Assembly: GCF_013177315.1 (NCBI RefSeq)
Contig: NZ_CP053661.1
Coordinates: 4,464,001 to 4,528,000, forward strand
Direction: 5' to 3'
Source of the DNA: Thermoleptolyngbya sichuanensis A183
GTDB taxonomy: Bacteria > Cyanobacteriota > Cyanobacteriia > Elainellales > Elainellaceae
DNA: 64,000 bases
The notes under the pieces are model-generated. The model saw nothing but the letters and a program-made list of their open reading frames with translations. It had not been told where the DNA came from and did no database searches. The position numbers and the translations under genes were made by a program. Positions 45,056-54,322 of this stretch are shown here, piece by piece; the first letter of the stretch is position 1; the number at the start of each line of letters is the position of its first letter.

Positions 45056-45105
45056 GGTCTTCGTTTCTGGATGGACTGATTTTGGAGTCGGCGTTTCTAA
45101 ACAGA

Positions 45106-45250
45106 CGTATGATTTTCGTGCTTAAGCGTCTTGCTGCCCTCACCCTAGCCCTCTCCCAAAGAAGAGGGAACAAGAGTCCTAGCTCGTTCTCCTGTTCTCA
45201 AGATACAAGGGGTTGGGGGATGAGGGCAGATTGAAAGTTGCACATTCCGT
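45106..45250. repeat. R5 dispersed repeat (inverted)
   Basis: ATGATTTTCGTGCTTAAG at the left, CCCTCACCCTAGCCCTCTCC, GGGGGATGAGGGCAG, and AAAGTTGCACATTCC at the right. Inverse match of 26343-26474. Confidence 0.75.
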
Positions 45251-45463
45251 CGGATTCGTTATCCAAAATCACCAATCCACAATTCAAAATTGCCAGGGCG
45301 ATCGCCCCAGCGTCATCGAGTGGCTGACGGGGAGCTGCATCAGCCACATCGGGACGCGGGCTTGATACCGAAAAACGATATCCTTGCCTAAAAAATAATA
45401 TCACTTTTGGATATCGAGTCAAGAAGAATGGCAAAATCACCGAAAGGTCATTCTGGAAAGCGT

Positions 45464-45553
45464 AGGACTTACGCACTTGCGATAGGTTTTCTGGGTTTTG
45501 GACGATTTCTCGCGGGCGCAGCCCGCGAGAAATCGTCCAACTGCGTAAGTCCT
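45464..45553. repeat. R2 MITE-like repeat, copy 3 (inverted)
   Basis: 90 bp. Ends AGGACTTACGCACTTG and the inverse of AGGACTTACGCAGTTG (15 of 16). Extended by one base each side (T and A), AAGCG flanks both ends and may be a 5-bp target duplication. Confidence 0.88.
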
Positions 45554-45746
45554 AAAGCGATTAGAATAAAAACGAATGAGGACTGGGAATATCAACCAAA
45601 CGGCTTTCAAGTCAAGGGCTTGAGCATCAGTTTGGTAAGTCAGGATACCAAATGAGGCGTTTGATACGTCTTATTTATTTCGATAGGTTCAAATGGGTTT
45701 GTGAAACGCTGTATACCGTATACAGGAAAGCGACAGACGGAGATCT

Positions 45747-46907
45747 ATGCAAAACCTGAAGGCGATCGTGATCGGGGCTGGGATTGGTGGCTTGACGGCT
45801 GGCATCGCCCTGCGACAAGCCGGATATGAGGTAGAAATTTATGATCGGGTGAAGGAGATGCGGCCGGTGGGTGCGGGGATTTCCGTCTGGTCGAATGGCG
45901 TGAAAGTGCTGAACCGTTTGGGATTGGGCGATCGCATGGCCGAAATCGGCGGCATTATGAACCGGATGCAGTATCACACCAAAGCCGGAGAACTTCTGAA
46001 CTACATCGAGCTTGCGCCGCTGATTCACAAAGTCGGACAGCGCCCCTATCCGGTCGCCCGCCGCGATTTGCAAAAAATGCTGATGGCGGCGTTTCCGGGC
46101 GAGGTGCATCTCGACTGTCGCTGCATCGGCGTGGAGGAAGACGACCACGGCGTGACGGTGCAGTTTATCAACGGGCGCGAGGCGCGGGGCGATTTTTTGG
46201 TGGCGGCGGACGGCATTCGCTCGGTGTTGCGGAGCTACGTCGTAGGGCGCGAGGTAGAGCCGCAGTATGTGGGCTATGTGAACTGGAACGGGCTAGTGCC
46301 TGCCGATGCTGAGTTGTCTCCGCCGGAGAGTTGGGTCATCTACGTTGGCGAACACAAGCGAGCCTCCCTGATGCCTGTGGCGGGCGATCGCCTCTATTTC
46401 TTCCTCGACGTGCCGCTGCCCAAGGGCACACCCGCCAACCCCGACACCTACCGGGAAGAGCTAAAGGCCCATTTCGCAGGCTGGGCCGAGCCTGTGCAGC
46501 GCCTGATCGACCGCTTTGACCCCTATACCGTGGCGCGTCCGGAAATTCACGATGTCGGCCCGATCGATCGCTACGTGCGCGGGCGGGTGGCGCTGCTGGG
46601 CGATGCGGCCCACGCCACCTGTCCTGACTTGGGCCAGGGCGGCTGTCAGGCGATGGAAGATGCGCTGGTGCTGGCAAACTATCTGCTGACCACCAATATC
46701 AGCATCGAGTATGCCCTGAAGCGCTACGAGTCGGAGCGCATGGCCCGCGCCAACGCGGTGGTAGAAAAGGCCCGCAAACGGGCCGAACAGATTCACGGCA
46801 AAGACCCCGCCGTGACGCAGCAGTGGTATCACCAACTGGCGACGGAAAAGCCGACGGATGTTACCGATGCCATTAGCAAGGTGATTTTGGCGGGGCCGCT
46901 GCGTTAG
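45747..46907 (+). CDS. hpxO: FAD-dependent urate hydroxylase (HpxO type)
   Basis: 386 residues, flavoprotein monooxygenase. FAD-binding [20 protein letters not shown] near residues 10-30, the DG motif VAADGIRS near 155 and the GD motif [20 protein letters not shown] near 283-302. Overall sequence ([42 protein letters not shown]) follows HpxO rather than salicylate hydroxylases. It oxidises urate to 5-hydroxyisourate with NADH and O2. The downstream gene makes the next enzyme of the pathway, which supports the call. GGAG precedes the ATG. Confidence 0.88.
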   Translation: MQNLKAIVIGAGIGGLTAGIALRQAGYEVEIYDRVKEMRPVGAGISVWSNGVKVLNRLGLGDRMAEIGGIMNRMQYHTKAGELLNYIELAPLIHKVGQRPYPVARRDLQKMLMAAFPGEVHLDCRCIGVEEDDHGVTVQFINGREARGDFLVAADGIRSVLRSYVVGREVEPQYVGYVNWNGLVPADAELSPPESWVIYVGEHKRASLMPVAGDRLYFFLDVPLPKGTPANPDTYREELKAHFAGWAEPVQRLIDRFDPYTVARPEIHDVGPIDRYVRGRVALLGDAAHATCPDLGQGGCQAMEDALVLANYLLTTNISIEYALKRYESERMARANAVVEKARKRAEQIHGKDPAVTQQWYHQLATEKPTDVTDAISKVILAGPLR

Positions 46908-46954
46908 CGAATCGGGAATTAGGCTTGAGAGATACAAAAACTGGAGAGATGGCA

Positions 46955-47329
46955 ATGGCGGGTAAGCTCACGACCCACGTTTTGGACACGGCGCATGGTC
47001 GTCCGGCGGCGCAAATGGCGATCGCCCTCTATGCGATTCACGGCGGCATTCACCCCAACGGCGACAGCCGCACCCTGCTGAAAACCGTCACCACCAACGC
47101 CGACGGCCGCACCGATGCCCCCCTGCTCAGTGATGGTGATTTGAAAGCCGGTGTTTACGAACTGGTGTTTGCCGTCGCCGACTATTTCGCCCAATTTCCC
47201 GACGCACTGCCCGACCAGCCCTTCCTCAGCCAGATTCCCATCCGCTTTGGCATTGCCGATGCCGACGCGCACTATCACGTCCCGCTGCTGGTGTCGCCGT
47301 GGTCGTACAGCACCTATCGCGGCAGTTGA
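46955..47329 (+). CDS. uraH: 5-hydroxyisourate hydrolase (transthyretin-related)
   Basis: 124 residues from ATG 46955, placed by GGAGAG eight bases upstream (an ATG two codons earlier is too close to it). [15 protein letters not shown] at the start and [18 protein letters not shown] at the end are the two HIU hydrolase signatures; the C-terminal YRGS and the N-terminal His are active-site parts. It opens 5-hydroxyisourate to OHCU. Lies 47 bp behind hpxO, clearly one operon. No OHCU decarboxylase gene is seen here. Confidence 0.92.
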   Translation: MAGKLTTHVLDTAHGRPAAQMAIALYAIHGGIHPNGDSRTLLKTVTTNADGRTDAPLLSDGDLKAGVYELVFAVADYFAQFPDALPDQPFLSQIPIRFGIADADAHYHVPLLVSPWSYSTYRGS

Positions 47330-47438
47330 GTGACGGAAAAGACGAAAAACGAAAAACGAAAAACAGAACCTCTTCGCTCTTCGTTCTTCTCTCTTTCCTG
47401 CCCTCTTCGCTCTTCGTTCTTCGTTCTTCTCTCTTTCC

Positions 47439-49907
47439 TCACTCCATCGCCTCCGCCTGCGCCACATCCAGCCAGGTCTTCACCACCGTATCGGGGTTTA
47501 GGCTAATAGAGTCGATGCCCTGGCTGACCAGGAAGCGGGCAAAGTCGGGATAGTCGCTGGGCCCCTGGCCGCAGATGCCGATCTTGCGACCGTTGGCTTT
47601 GGCGCGTTCAATCACGACGCGAATCATCGTTTTTACGGCTTCGTTGCGCTCGTCAAACACGTTTGCCACCAGCGCCGAGTCGCGGTCGAGTCCCAGCGTC
47701 AGTTGGGTCAGGTCGTTGGAGCCAATGGAGAAGCCGTCGAAGATTTCGCTGAACTCGTTTGCCAGAATCACGTTGCTGGGCACTTCGCACATGACGTAGA
47801 CCTGCAAGCCGTTTTCGCCGCGCTTCAGGCCGTTGCGCTCCAGTTCTGCCATTACCTTGCGCCCTTCCTCGGGTGTGCGGCAGAAGGGGATCATGGGAAT
47901 CACATTCGTCAGCCCCATGTCGTTGCGGACGCGCCGAATCGCCGCGCACTCCAGCGCAAAGCCGTCGCGGTATTTCGGGTCATAGTATCGCGCTGCACCG
48001 CGCCAACCCAGCATTGGGTTTTCCTCGTGCGGTTCAAACGATTTGCCGCCCAGCAGGTTGGCGTATTCGTTGCTCTTGAAGTCTGACATCCGCACGACGA
48101 CCGGCTTGGGATAGAAAGCAGCAGCGATGGTGGCCACGCCCTGGGCCAGCTTGTCTACAAAGTAGTCGGGCTTGTGGTCGTAGAGGTGAGTCAGTTGGGC
48201 GATCGCCGCTTTTTCGTCATCCTCTGGCAGTTGGTCATAGTTCAGCAGCGCCAGCGGATGCACGCGGATGTGGTTGGCAATAATGAACTCAAACCGCGCC
48301 AGCCCTACGCCGTCGTTGGGCAGGGCCGACAGGCGAAAGGCCTCTTCGGGATTGCCCACGTTCATTAGAATCTGCGTGCGCGGGCGGGGCAGGGTGTCGA
48401 GCGGCGTTTCCTCCACCTCAAACGGCAAGAACCCGGCGTAAACACGCCCCTCTTCGCCCTGGGCACAAGACACAGTGACTTCTTGACCCGTTTGCAAAAC
48501 CTGCGTCGCATTGCCGCAGCCAACGATCGCCGGAATGCCCAATTCCCGCGCAATAATCGCCGCGTGGCAGGTGCGGCCGCCCTGATCGGTGACGATCGCC
48601 CCTGCTTTTTTCATAATTGGCTCCCAGTCTGGGTCGGTGCGGCTCGTCACCAGCACGTCGCCCGCCTGGAAGGCGTGAATTTCTGCTGGGCTAAGAATGA
48701 CGCGCACCTTGCCTTGGCCAATCATCTCGCCCACGGCGCGGCCCGTCACCAGCGGCTCGTGGTGGGTGTAGGTAGTGTCTTCTGTTTTTGCGCCGGCCTC
48801 GCGCTCTAGGCGATAGCGCCGCAGCACGGTCTGCGCCTTTTGCGACTGCACCGTTTCCGGCCGCGCCTGCACGATGTAGAGTTCGCCCGTGATGCCGTCT
48901 CGCGCCCACTCGATATCCATTGGCGTGTAGGTGCCGTGGGTTTGGGAGTAATGGTCTTCGATGATGCAGGCCCATTCCGCCAGCTTGAGAATGTCCTCAT
49001 CACTCAGGGCAAAGCGATCGCGCTCCGATTGTTCCACGGGCACGGTCTTGGTCAGATGTTCTCCGTCGGTGTCGTAGACCATTTTGATTTCTTTGCTGCC
49101 CAGGCGCTTGGCCAGGATGGGGCGGAAGCCTTCTTGCAGCGTGGGCTTAAACACCAGATACTCGTCCGGGTTGACGGAACCCTGCACCACCGTTTCGCCC
49201 AGCCCGTAGGCCGCCGTCACCAGCGCCGCATTGCGAAAGCCGCTCTCGGTGTCGATGGAAAACATCACGCCCGATTCTGCCAGGTCAGAGCGCACCATCT
49301 TTTGCACGCCAACGGAGAGGGCGACGGTGAAATGGTCAAACCCTTTGGTGGCTCGGTAAGAAATGGCGCGATCGGTAAAGATGGAGGCAAAACAATGGCG
49401 GCAAGCATTCAGCACCGCATCCAGTCCGTGGACGTTGAGGTAGGTTTCTTGCTGTCCGGCAAAGCTGGCATCGGGCAAATCTTCAGCGGTGGCGCTGGAG
49501 CGCACGGCGACATCTGTATCAGGCCCGTAGCGGCGGCACAGTTCAGCATAGGCCTGGGCGATCGCCTCTTCTAGATCTTGGGGAAAGGGGGCGTTGAGAA
49601 TGAGCGATCGCGCTTCCCGCCCGCAAGCCTGCAAGTTTTCTACATCGTCCACATCCAGCGTGGCAAACAGGCGATGCAGCGCCTCCGCCAGCCCTGCGCT
49701 CTGAATGAAGTGGCGATAGGCGTGGGCCGTCGTCGCAAACCCACCCGGCACGCGCACTCCCTTGGCGCTAAGCTGACGAATCATTTCTCCCAGCGAGGCG
49801 TTTTTGCCGCCCACCAGCGGAATATCGTGAATTCCGACATCCTCAAACCACAGCACCAAACTCTGATCGTGCGGCATCGCGACGCTGCGTTCGGATAGCT
49901 GAACCAT
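47439..49907 (-). CDS. ppsA: Phosphoenolpyruvate synthase
   Basis: 822 residues. N-terminal pyruvate/ATP-grasp domain (VGGKNASLGEMI; VAVRSSATAEDLPDASFAGQQE). The central phosphohistidine domain has the catalytic His in GGRTCHAAIIARELGIPAIVG. The C-terminal PEP/pyruvate barrel has FCRTPEEGRKV, SIGSNDLTQLTLGLDRDS and the proton-donor Cys in GICGQGPSDYP. Makes PEP from pyruvate and ATP for gluconeogenesis. Not the regulated PPDK, judged by the synthase-type sequence. Start ATG at 49907; AAGGAGGTA stands upstream. Convergent with uraH. Confidence 0.95.
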   Translation of the reverse strand: MVQLSERSVAMPHDQSLVLWFEDVGIHDIPLVGGKNASLGEMIRQLSAKGVRVPGGFATTAHAYRHFIQSAGLAEALHRLFATLDVDDVENLQACGREARSLILNAPFPQDLEEAIAQAYAELCRRYGPDTDVAVRSSATAEDLPDASFAGQQETYLNVHGLDAVLNACRHCFASIFTDRAISYRATKGFDHFTVALSVGVQKMVRSDLAESGVMFSIDTESGFRNAALVTAAYGLGETVVQGSVNPDEYLVFKPTLQEGFRPILAKRLGSKEIKMVYDTDGEHLTKTVPVEQSERDRFALSDEDILKLAEWACIIEDHYSQTHGTYTPMDIEWARDGITGELYIVQARPETVQSQKAQTVLRRYRLEREAGAKTEDTTYTHHEPLVTGRAVGEMIGQGKVRVILSPAEIHAFQAGDVLVTSRTDPDWEPIMKKAGAIVTDQGGRTCHAAIIARELGIPAIVGCGNATQVLQTGQEVTVSCAQGEEGRVYAGFLPFEVEETPLDTLPRPRTQILMNVGNPEEAFRLSALPNDGVGLARFEFIIANHIRVHPLALLNYDQLPEDDEKAAIAQLTHLYDHKPDYFVDKLAQGVATIAAAFYPKPVVVRMSDFKSNEYANLLGGKSFEPHEENPMLGWRGAARYYDPKYRDGFALECAAIRRVRNDMGLTNVIPMIPFCRTPEEGRKVMAELERNGLKRGENGLQVYVMCEVPSNVILANEFSEIFDGFSIGSNDLTQLTLGLDRDSALVANVFDERNEAVKTMIRVVIERAKANGRKIGICGQGPSDYPDFARFLVSQGIDSISLNPDTVVKTWLDVAQAEAME

Positions 49908-50460
49908 GAGTACCTCCTTGAGGCAACCGTGTGGAAGCGATGAGGGACTGGTTGCATTGCCCCCTCTCCTTCATGCTAGTCAATGGAATCGGGGGAGTCC
50001 TGAGGCCTGAGGACGAGCGAGATTGACGGAAATTGCCCAAGCCTGGATGCTGCTTGAGTTCGGGAAAATATTAAATTGTATATTTAATTACAATTCTTGA
50101 CGAATGGGCTGGGGATCGACAAAAACGCCTTGAGAATTCACGAGAATTCACGCTTTTGGAGGTTGCGATATTTGGGTTCAAGGATTTGGATAACGGGCGA
50201 TCGCCCCTACAACCGCTTCAACCCTGCCTAAAAACGTCCAGGTTTCCTGATAGAAGCAACCCCTTTTTGGGCGAATTTATCGATTGATTGTTTGCCCCAA
50301 TTTTGACCCCGTATCGAATCGCCATCGAATTGCCAAAGTGACGCTACGAATCGCATCACTTCACACAAACCATGCGGCCGATGCAATCACCGGAAGCCCC
50401 GCAGACGCTCGACCGGAATCCAAAATCGCAAATCCAAAATCCAAAATCAAAGAATCGATA
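49908..50460. other. Intergenic gap ppsA / mtnP
   Basis: 553 bp without a gene. Simple AATCCAAAATCGC-type repeats at about 50415-50450, a doubled GAGAATTCACG at about 50131-50151. Nothing else recognised. Confidence 0.5.
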
Positions 50461-51336
50461 CTAGCCCAAATACTTTTTCAGCAGCAGTTCCAGCTTAGCT
50501 TTTGTCTCCGCAGGGGCCTTGTCTAGCGGCGTGAGGATGGCGTATTTCAGGGCGTGGTGGGCTTCGGAAGGCGGCGGGTTTTGGGCCAGGCGACGCACGG
50601 TTTCCTGAATCACGCGCTGGGCATTTACCGCATTTTTTGTCAGGTTGCTGATCACCATGTCCACTGTCACGCTGTCGTGGTCGGGATGCCAGCAGTCATA
50701 ATCCGTCACCAGCGCCAGCGTCGCGTAGGCGATTTCGGCTTCGCGGGCCAGCTTGGCTTCGGGCAGGTTGGTCATGCCGATCACCGTTGCGCCCCAGCTT
50801 CGATACAGGTTCGACTCGGCGCGGGTAGAAAAGGCTGGCCCCTCCATGCAGACGTAGGTGCCGCCCCGGTGCAGCGCTACATCGGGCAGATCCAGGGAGG
50901 CGATCGCCTCTCCCAACACCGCCGCCAGGTTCTTGCACACCGGATCGCCAAAGGCAATATGCGCCACGATGCCCTCGCCAAAGAAAGTCGAGACGCGCCC
51001 CCTCGTGCGATCGATGAACTGATCCGGCAGCACCATATCCAGCGGCTTGGCCTCCGCTTGCAGAGACCCCACCGCCGAAGCCGAAACCAGGTACTCCACA
51101 CCCAGCGACTTCATTGCGTAAATATTCGCCCGAAACGGAAGTTCCGATGGCAGCAGCGTGTGGTTGCGTCCGTGCCGTGCCAAAAATGCGACGGGCGTGC
51201 CCTCCAGCGTGCCCACGATCAGCGCGTCCGACGGTTTGCCAAAGGGCGTGTCTACCTCGACTTCGCGCACGTCCTTCAGCGCGTCCATTTTGTAGAGGCC
51301 GCTGCCGCCGATGATGCCAATTCGCACGTCTGTCAT
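50461..51336 (-). CDS. mtnP: S-methyl-5'-thioadenosine phosphorylase
   Basis: 291 residues. [15 protein letters not shown] at the start (phosphate-binding loop), [22 protein letters not shown] near residue 54, [15 protein letters not shown] near residue 161 and [17 protein letters not shown] near residue 187 are purine phosphorylase family 2 (MTAP) signatures. It splits methylthioadenosine into adenine and methylthioribose-1-phosphate for methionine salvage. Length normal; ATG at 51336. Single gene. Confidence 0.93.
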   Translation of the reverse strand: MTDVRIGIIGGSGLYKMDALKDVREVEVDTPFGKPSDALIVGTLEGTPVAFLARHGRNHTLLPSELPFRANIYAMKSLGVEYLVSASAVGSLQAEAKPLDMVLPDQFIDRTRGRVSTFFGEGIVAHIAFGDPVCKNLAAVLGEAIASLDLPDVALHRGGTYVCMEGPAFSTRAESNLYRSWGATVIGMTNLPEAKLAREAEIAYATLALVTDYDCWHPDHDSVTVDMVISNLTKNAVNAQRVIQETVRRLAQNPPPSEAHHALKYAILTPLDKAPAETKAKLELLLKKYLG

Positions 51337-51726
51337 GGTTGTCGTCCTGATTCGTCCTACGTCGTTCTAAAGAGCGGGGCCAGCGGTAATCAATCAGAAC
51401 ATTACCAAGCGACGCTCTGCCTCCTAAGATACAGGGGGTTTGCAGGAAGAAACAGGAGAGATCGTAAAAGTCTGGTTGAGAAGTCTAGCCGAGAAGTCTA
51501 GCCAAGAAGTCTGGCCAAGAAGTCTGGCTGGAGAATCTGGCTAGGGCGTGTTTTAAAGCCCTTTGATCCCCCCTAGCCCCCCTTAAAAAGGGGGGAACCG
51601 AGCCGAACCACTCTGGAATTCCCCCTTATTAAGGGGGATTTAGGGGGATCGACTCAAGGCAATCAACGACCTAGAAAGTTTTAAGACGCTGGCTAGAGCA
51701 GAGAACCAGAGTTAGGATTCTTCGGA
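51337..51726. other. Intergenic gap mtnP / pflA
   Basis: 390 bp. AGAAGTCTGGC-like units repeat five times at about 51478-51535, followed by R4 copy B. No gene seen. Confidence 0.6.
51543..51694. repeat. R4 dispersed repeat, copy B (inverted)
   Basis: About 150 bp; inverse of 20161-20314, sharing CCGAGCCGAACCACTC, CCCCCTTATTAAGGGGG and GACTCAAGGCAATCAACGA. Ends GGGCGTGTTTTAAAG and the inverse of CAGCGTCTTAAAAC. It stands 32 bp behind the pflA stop codon. Confidence 0.7.
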
Positions 51727-52458
51727 CTACAGTACCAGCGCGGGCGTGGCCTGCTGAAACTGCGCCCGGATTGCCTGGATACATTCTGGTGTGGGCGTTG
51801 GGGTATTGCTGAGTTGATAGTCATAGCCCAACTGTTGCCACTTGTATTCGCCCATCTTGTGGAAGGGAATAACTTCGACCCGCTCCACGTTCTTCAAGCG
51901 GGCGACGAACTGGGCCAGCCCAGCGACATTGTTTGGATCATCCGTTAAACCTGGCACCACCACAAAGCGAATCCAGGCAGGCTTGTGGCAGTCGCTGAGG
52001 TATTGTGCAAAATCCAGCGTGGGCTGGAGGCTGACGCTGGTGACCTGGGTGTAGATTGACGGGTTGAATGATTTGATATCCAGCAGCACCAAATCGACAA
52101 ACTCTAGCACTGGGCGGGCGATCGCCAGCGGACAATAGCCCGACGTATCCAGCGCGGTGTGAATGCCCAGCGCCTTGCACTGCCGCAAAATCTCCTGCAC
52201 AAACTCTGGTTGCATCAGCGGTTCGCCGCCGCTCAGGGTCACGCCACCAGGCGGACGAATGTAGAAGCGATATTTCTGAATCTCGGCGACCATTTCATCG
52301 GCGGTGACCTCAGTGCCACCCGATATCTCGCGGCAGTCGGGGTTGTGGCAATAGAGGCAGCGCAGGGGACAGCCCTGAGTAAACACCACGACCCGCAGGC
52401 CAGGCCCATCGACGGTGCCACAGGTTTCGATGGAGTGAATGCGTCCGGTGATTGACAT
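51727..52458 (-). CDS. pflA: Pyruvate formate-lyase activating enzyme (radical SAM)
   Basis: 243 residues. The radical SAM C-x3-C-x2-C motif is in TQGCPLRCLYCHNPDC near residues 28-43, GGVTLSGGEPLMQPEF near residue 73, and DTSGY near residue 104. It starts GRIHSIETCGTVDGPGLR, as PflA does. It installs the glycyl radical on PflB with S-adenosylmethionine. In the same direction as adhE and pflB, but separated from pflB by an R2 repeat and insertion sequence copy 3. Confidence 0.94.
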   Translation of the reverse strand: MSITGRIHSIETCGTVDGPGLRVVVFTQGCPLRCLYCHNPDCREISGGTEVTADEMVAEIQKYRFYIRPPGGVTLSGGEPLMQPEFVQEILRQCKALGIHTALDTSGYCPLAIARPVLEFVDLVLLDIKSFNPSIYTQVTSVSLQPTLDFAQYLSDCHKPAWIRFVVVPGLTDDPNNVAGLAQFVARLKNVERVEVIPFHKMGEYKWQQLGYDYQLSNTPTPTPECIQAIRAQFQQATPALVL

Positions 52459-52523
52459 AACGGTAGGCCTTAAAAATCACAGCGCCAAGGGAAGCAGACT
52501 CAGCAAAGCGTGTCAAAAGAGTC

Positions 52524-52612
52524 AGGACTTACGCACTTGCGATAGACCTTCTGGATTTTGGACAATTTCTTGCGGGTGCAGCCCGCGAGAAATTGTTCAA
52601 CTGCGTAAGTCA
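52524..52612. repeat. R2 MITE-like repeat, copy 4
   Basis: About 89 bp, start AGGACTTACGCACTTG; the right end (TGCGTAAGTCAC) departs from the consensus TGCGTAAGTCCT. Insertion sequence copy 3 begins three bases further on. It lies 66 bp upstream of the pflA start. Confidence 0.8.
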
Positions 52613-52615
52613 CAA

Positions 52616-54132
52616 CTTTAGTTTGGACTAACTGGCATCACAATAATGCTCAACAGGATGCCATAAAGAATCTGCTCAACCGTTCATAACAGTTGAACTT
52701 AAGGAATTGGATACAATCCTGCTCGCAGTTAAGCTGCTGTTGCAACCGGACTGTTCAGGGATTGTTCGGATGTCTTGCGTTTCGAGGCTCGTTTTTTGAC
52801 CATCGGATAGCAGGGACGAGGAGTTGGCTTGTGCCCCTTGCCTCGTCCTGGCGATTTACCACGAGGTTTAGGCGCAGGAGCAGGGGTGCCAATCGCTGCC
52901 AAAATGCCTGCAAACGCTTGTGCGACCCGACCCGGAGTCAACGTTTCTTGCGGTGCCTGCCAGGGCAAGGGGTGGTCAGTACAGTCCTTTCGCGCTAACC
53001 ACAACTGCCAACTGAGCAACGGCATCAGGCTGCTCCACTGTTCGGTTGCCGATACAGAACTGAACTGGGGATGTGTCCAATATAGCCTCTGCTTGGCAAA
53101 GCGATACCAGTGTTCAATGGCAAAGCGACGGAGGTAGTGCAACCACAGGGTTTCTAACGGAGGCATCTGCTCACCCAGCCAAACTAACCACAAAGGAGCC
53201 AAGCGTCGCGTGCTGCTCTGTGTCTCCAGCACCTCCACGCGCAACACTTCCATTGCCCGTTTGGGGGATTTGCGGAAATGGTATGCACTCCAACGACTGA
53301 CCCGCACTCGTCCCCAGTTGGGATCATCGACTTCAACGGTTTCGACCGGGACACTCCAAGTGTCAGGGTCATTGAGTTTCATCTTATGTCCATGCTTGGC
53401 AGGTGCGCCTCGCCCTCGATACGCTGGGGGCGCGCCATAGACACATCGATTGGATGTAACCCGCAGCAGCAAGTCTGCCTCAATCCCTGCCGTTTGGTTG
53501 ACAAAACTGGCATTGCCGTACCCTCGGTCGTAGATCGCCAACGGACGCACCGCTAACTGCCGAGTCACTTGTTTGAGTTGGAATGCCGCTTTACTGGCGG
53601 GTGTTTCAAAGCTGGTGATGCGCTCATGCCGCAATGGTAATGCCCAACTGCCCCTGTCTTCAGCAATCCAGGCTAAGGTACTGTAGTTTTGTCCGGCTAT
53701 CGGGGCATGTCCTGTTCTGCCTGATAAGGTGCGGTCTTTCAAACGCCTGGCAGCAGGACGGTTCCACCGACTCGCATCACCTGCCAACAACGGTTGCTGC
53801 TGAGTCGGTATCTGCTGCACCAACAGCTTCAGCACCTTTGATCGGGGTAGGCGGCTATCGCGCAACGCTTCATAGGTGCTCGACCACTGGCGACGAAAGA
53901 CAGGACTCTGCGATAGCCTCACAAACGACACGATGCACGCACTCACTAACACGGCATCCATCAGATCAAACAGGGCATCTCTGGCGTTTCCCAAGCTGGC
54001 ATACAACGTTTGGCGAAATTGCTGAAGTTCGTTGAAAATCATGGGGTCAATGTTGGTTGTACTTCATTGACCTTACGGCAGTCGGTGCTTCTCATTGACT
54101 GCCTTCCTCTTCACCATTAGTCCAAACTAAAG
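52616..54132 (-). mobile_element. Insertion sequence, copy 3 (1,517 bp, complete)
   Basis: Same 16-bp terminal repeats as copies 1 and 2; target duplication TCACAA at 52610-52615 and 54133-54138. It sits between pflB and pflA, in the same orientation, at the edge of R2 copy 4. Confidence 0.95.
52729..54042 (-). CDS. DDE transposase, insertion sequence copy 3
   Basis: 437 residues identical to the other two copies, with D89, D172 and E310 intact. Transcription through this gene would run on into pflA. Confidence 0.92.
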   Translation of the reverse strand: MIFNELQQFRQTLYASLGNARDALFDLMDAVLVSACIVSFVRLSQSPVFRRQWSSTYEALRDSRLPRSKVLKLLVQQIPTQQQPLLAGDASRWNRPAARRLKDRTLSGRTGHAPIAGQNYSTLAWIAEDRGSWALPLRHERITSFETPASKAAFQLKQVTRQLAVRPLAIYDRGYGNASFVNQTAGIEADLLLRVTSNRCVYGAPPAYRGRGAPAKHGHKMKLNDPDTWSVPVETVEVDDPNWGRVRVSRWSAYHFRKSPKRAMEVLRVEVLETQSSTRRLAPLWLVWLGEQMPPLETLWLHYLRRFAIEHWYRFAKQRLYWTHPQFSSVSATEQWSSLMPLLSWQLWLARKDCTDHPLPWQAPQETLTPGRVAQAFAGILAAIGTPAPAPKPRGKSPGRGKGHKPTPRPCYPMVKKRASKRKTSEQSLNSPVATAA

Positions 54133-54184
54133 TCACAAGAGTGTCGAGAGAAAGGGCAAAAGGCGAACGGTCAGCGAGTTTCAG

Positions 54185-54228
54185 GCAAGTTGCAAGCGAG
54201 TTGCAAGCAAGTTGCAAGCAAGTTTCAA
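54185..54228. repeat. 11-bp tandem repeat
   Basis: CAAGTTGCAAG and variants repeat four times between insertion sequence copy 3 and the pflB stop. Confidence 0.8.
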
Positions 54229-54322
54229 TTGTTCCTGTCGTTGCCGTCCGGAGTCCTTTTGCCCTGCGTTGCGTCGGCTGAACGCCTTACAAAAGCGAGT
54301 CTCTTGCGAATGCCACCTATGC

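Larger units (their letters stand above)
45056..45746. other. Intergenic gap with R5 and R2 repeats
   Basis: 691 bp between divergently transcribed genes. An R5 copy fills about 45106-45250 and R2 copy 3 fills 45464-45553. The ~190 bp before hpxO should carry its promoter. No gene seen. Confidence 0.6.

Noticed and set aside
48840..49574. 244-codon plus-strand frame inside ppsA
   Set aside because: Shadow of the conserved ppsA frame on the other strand.
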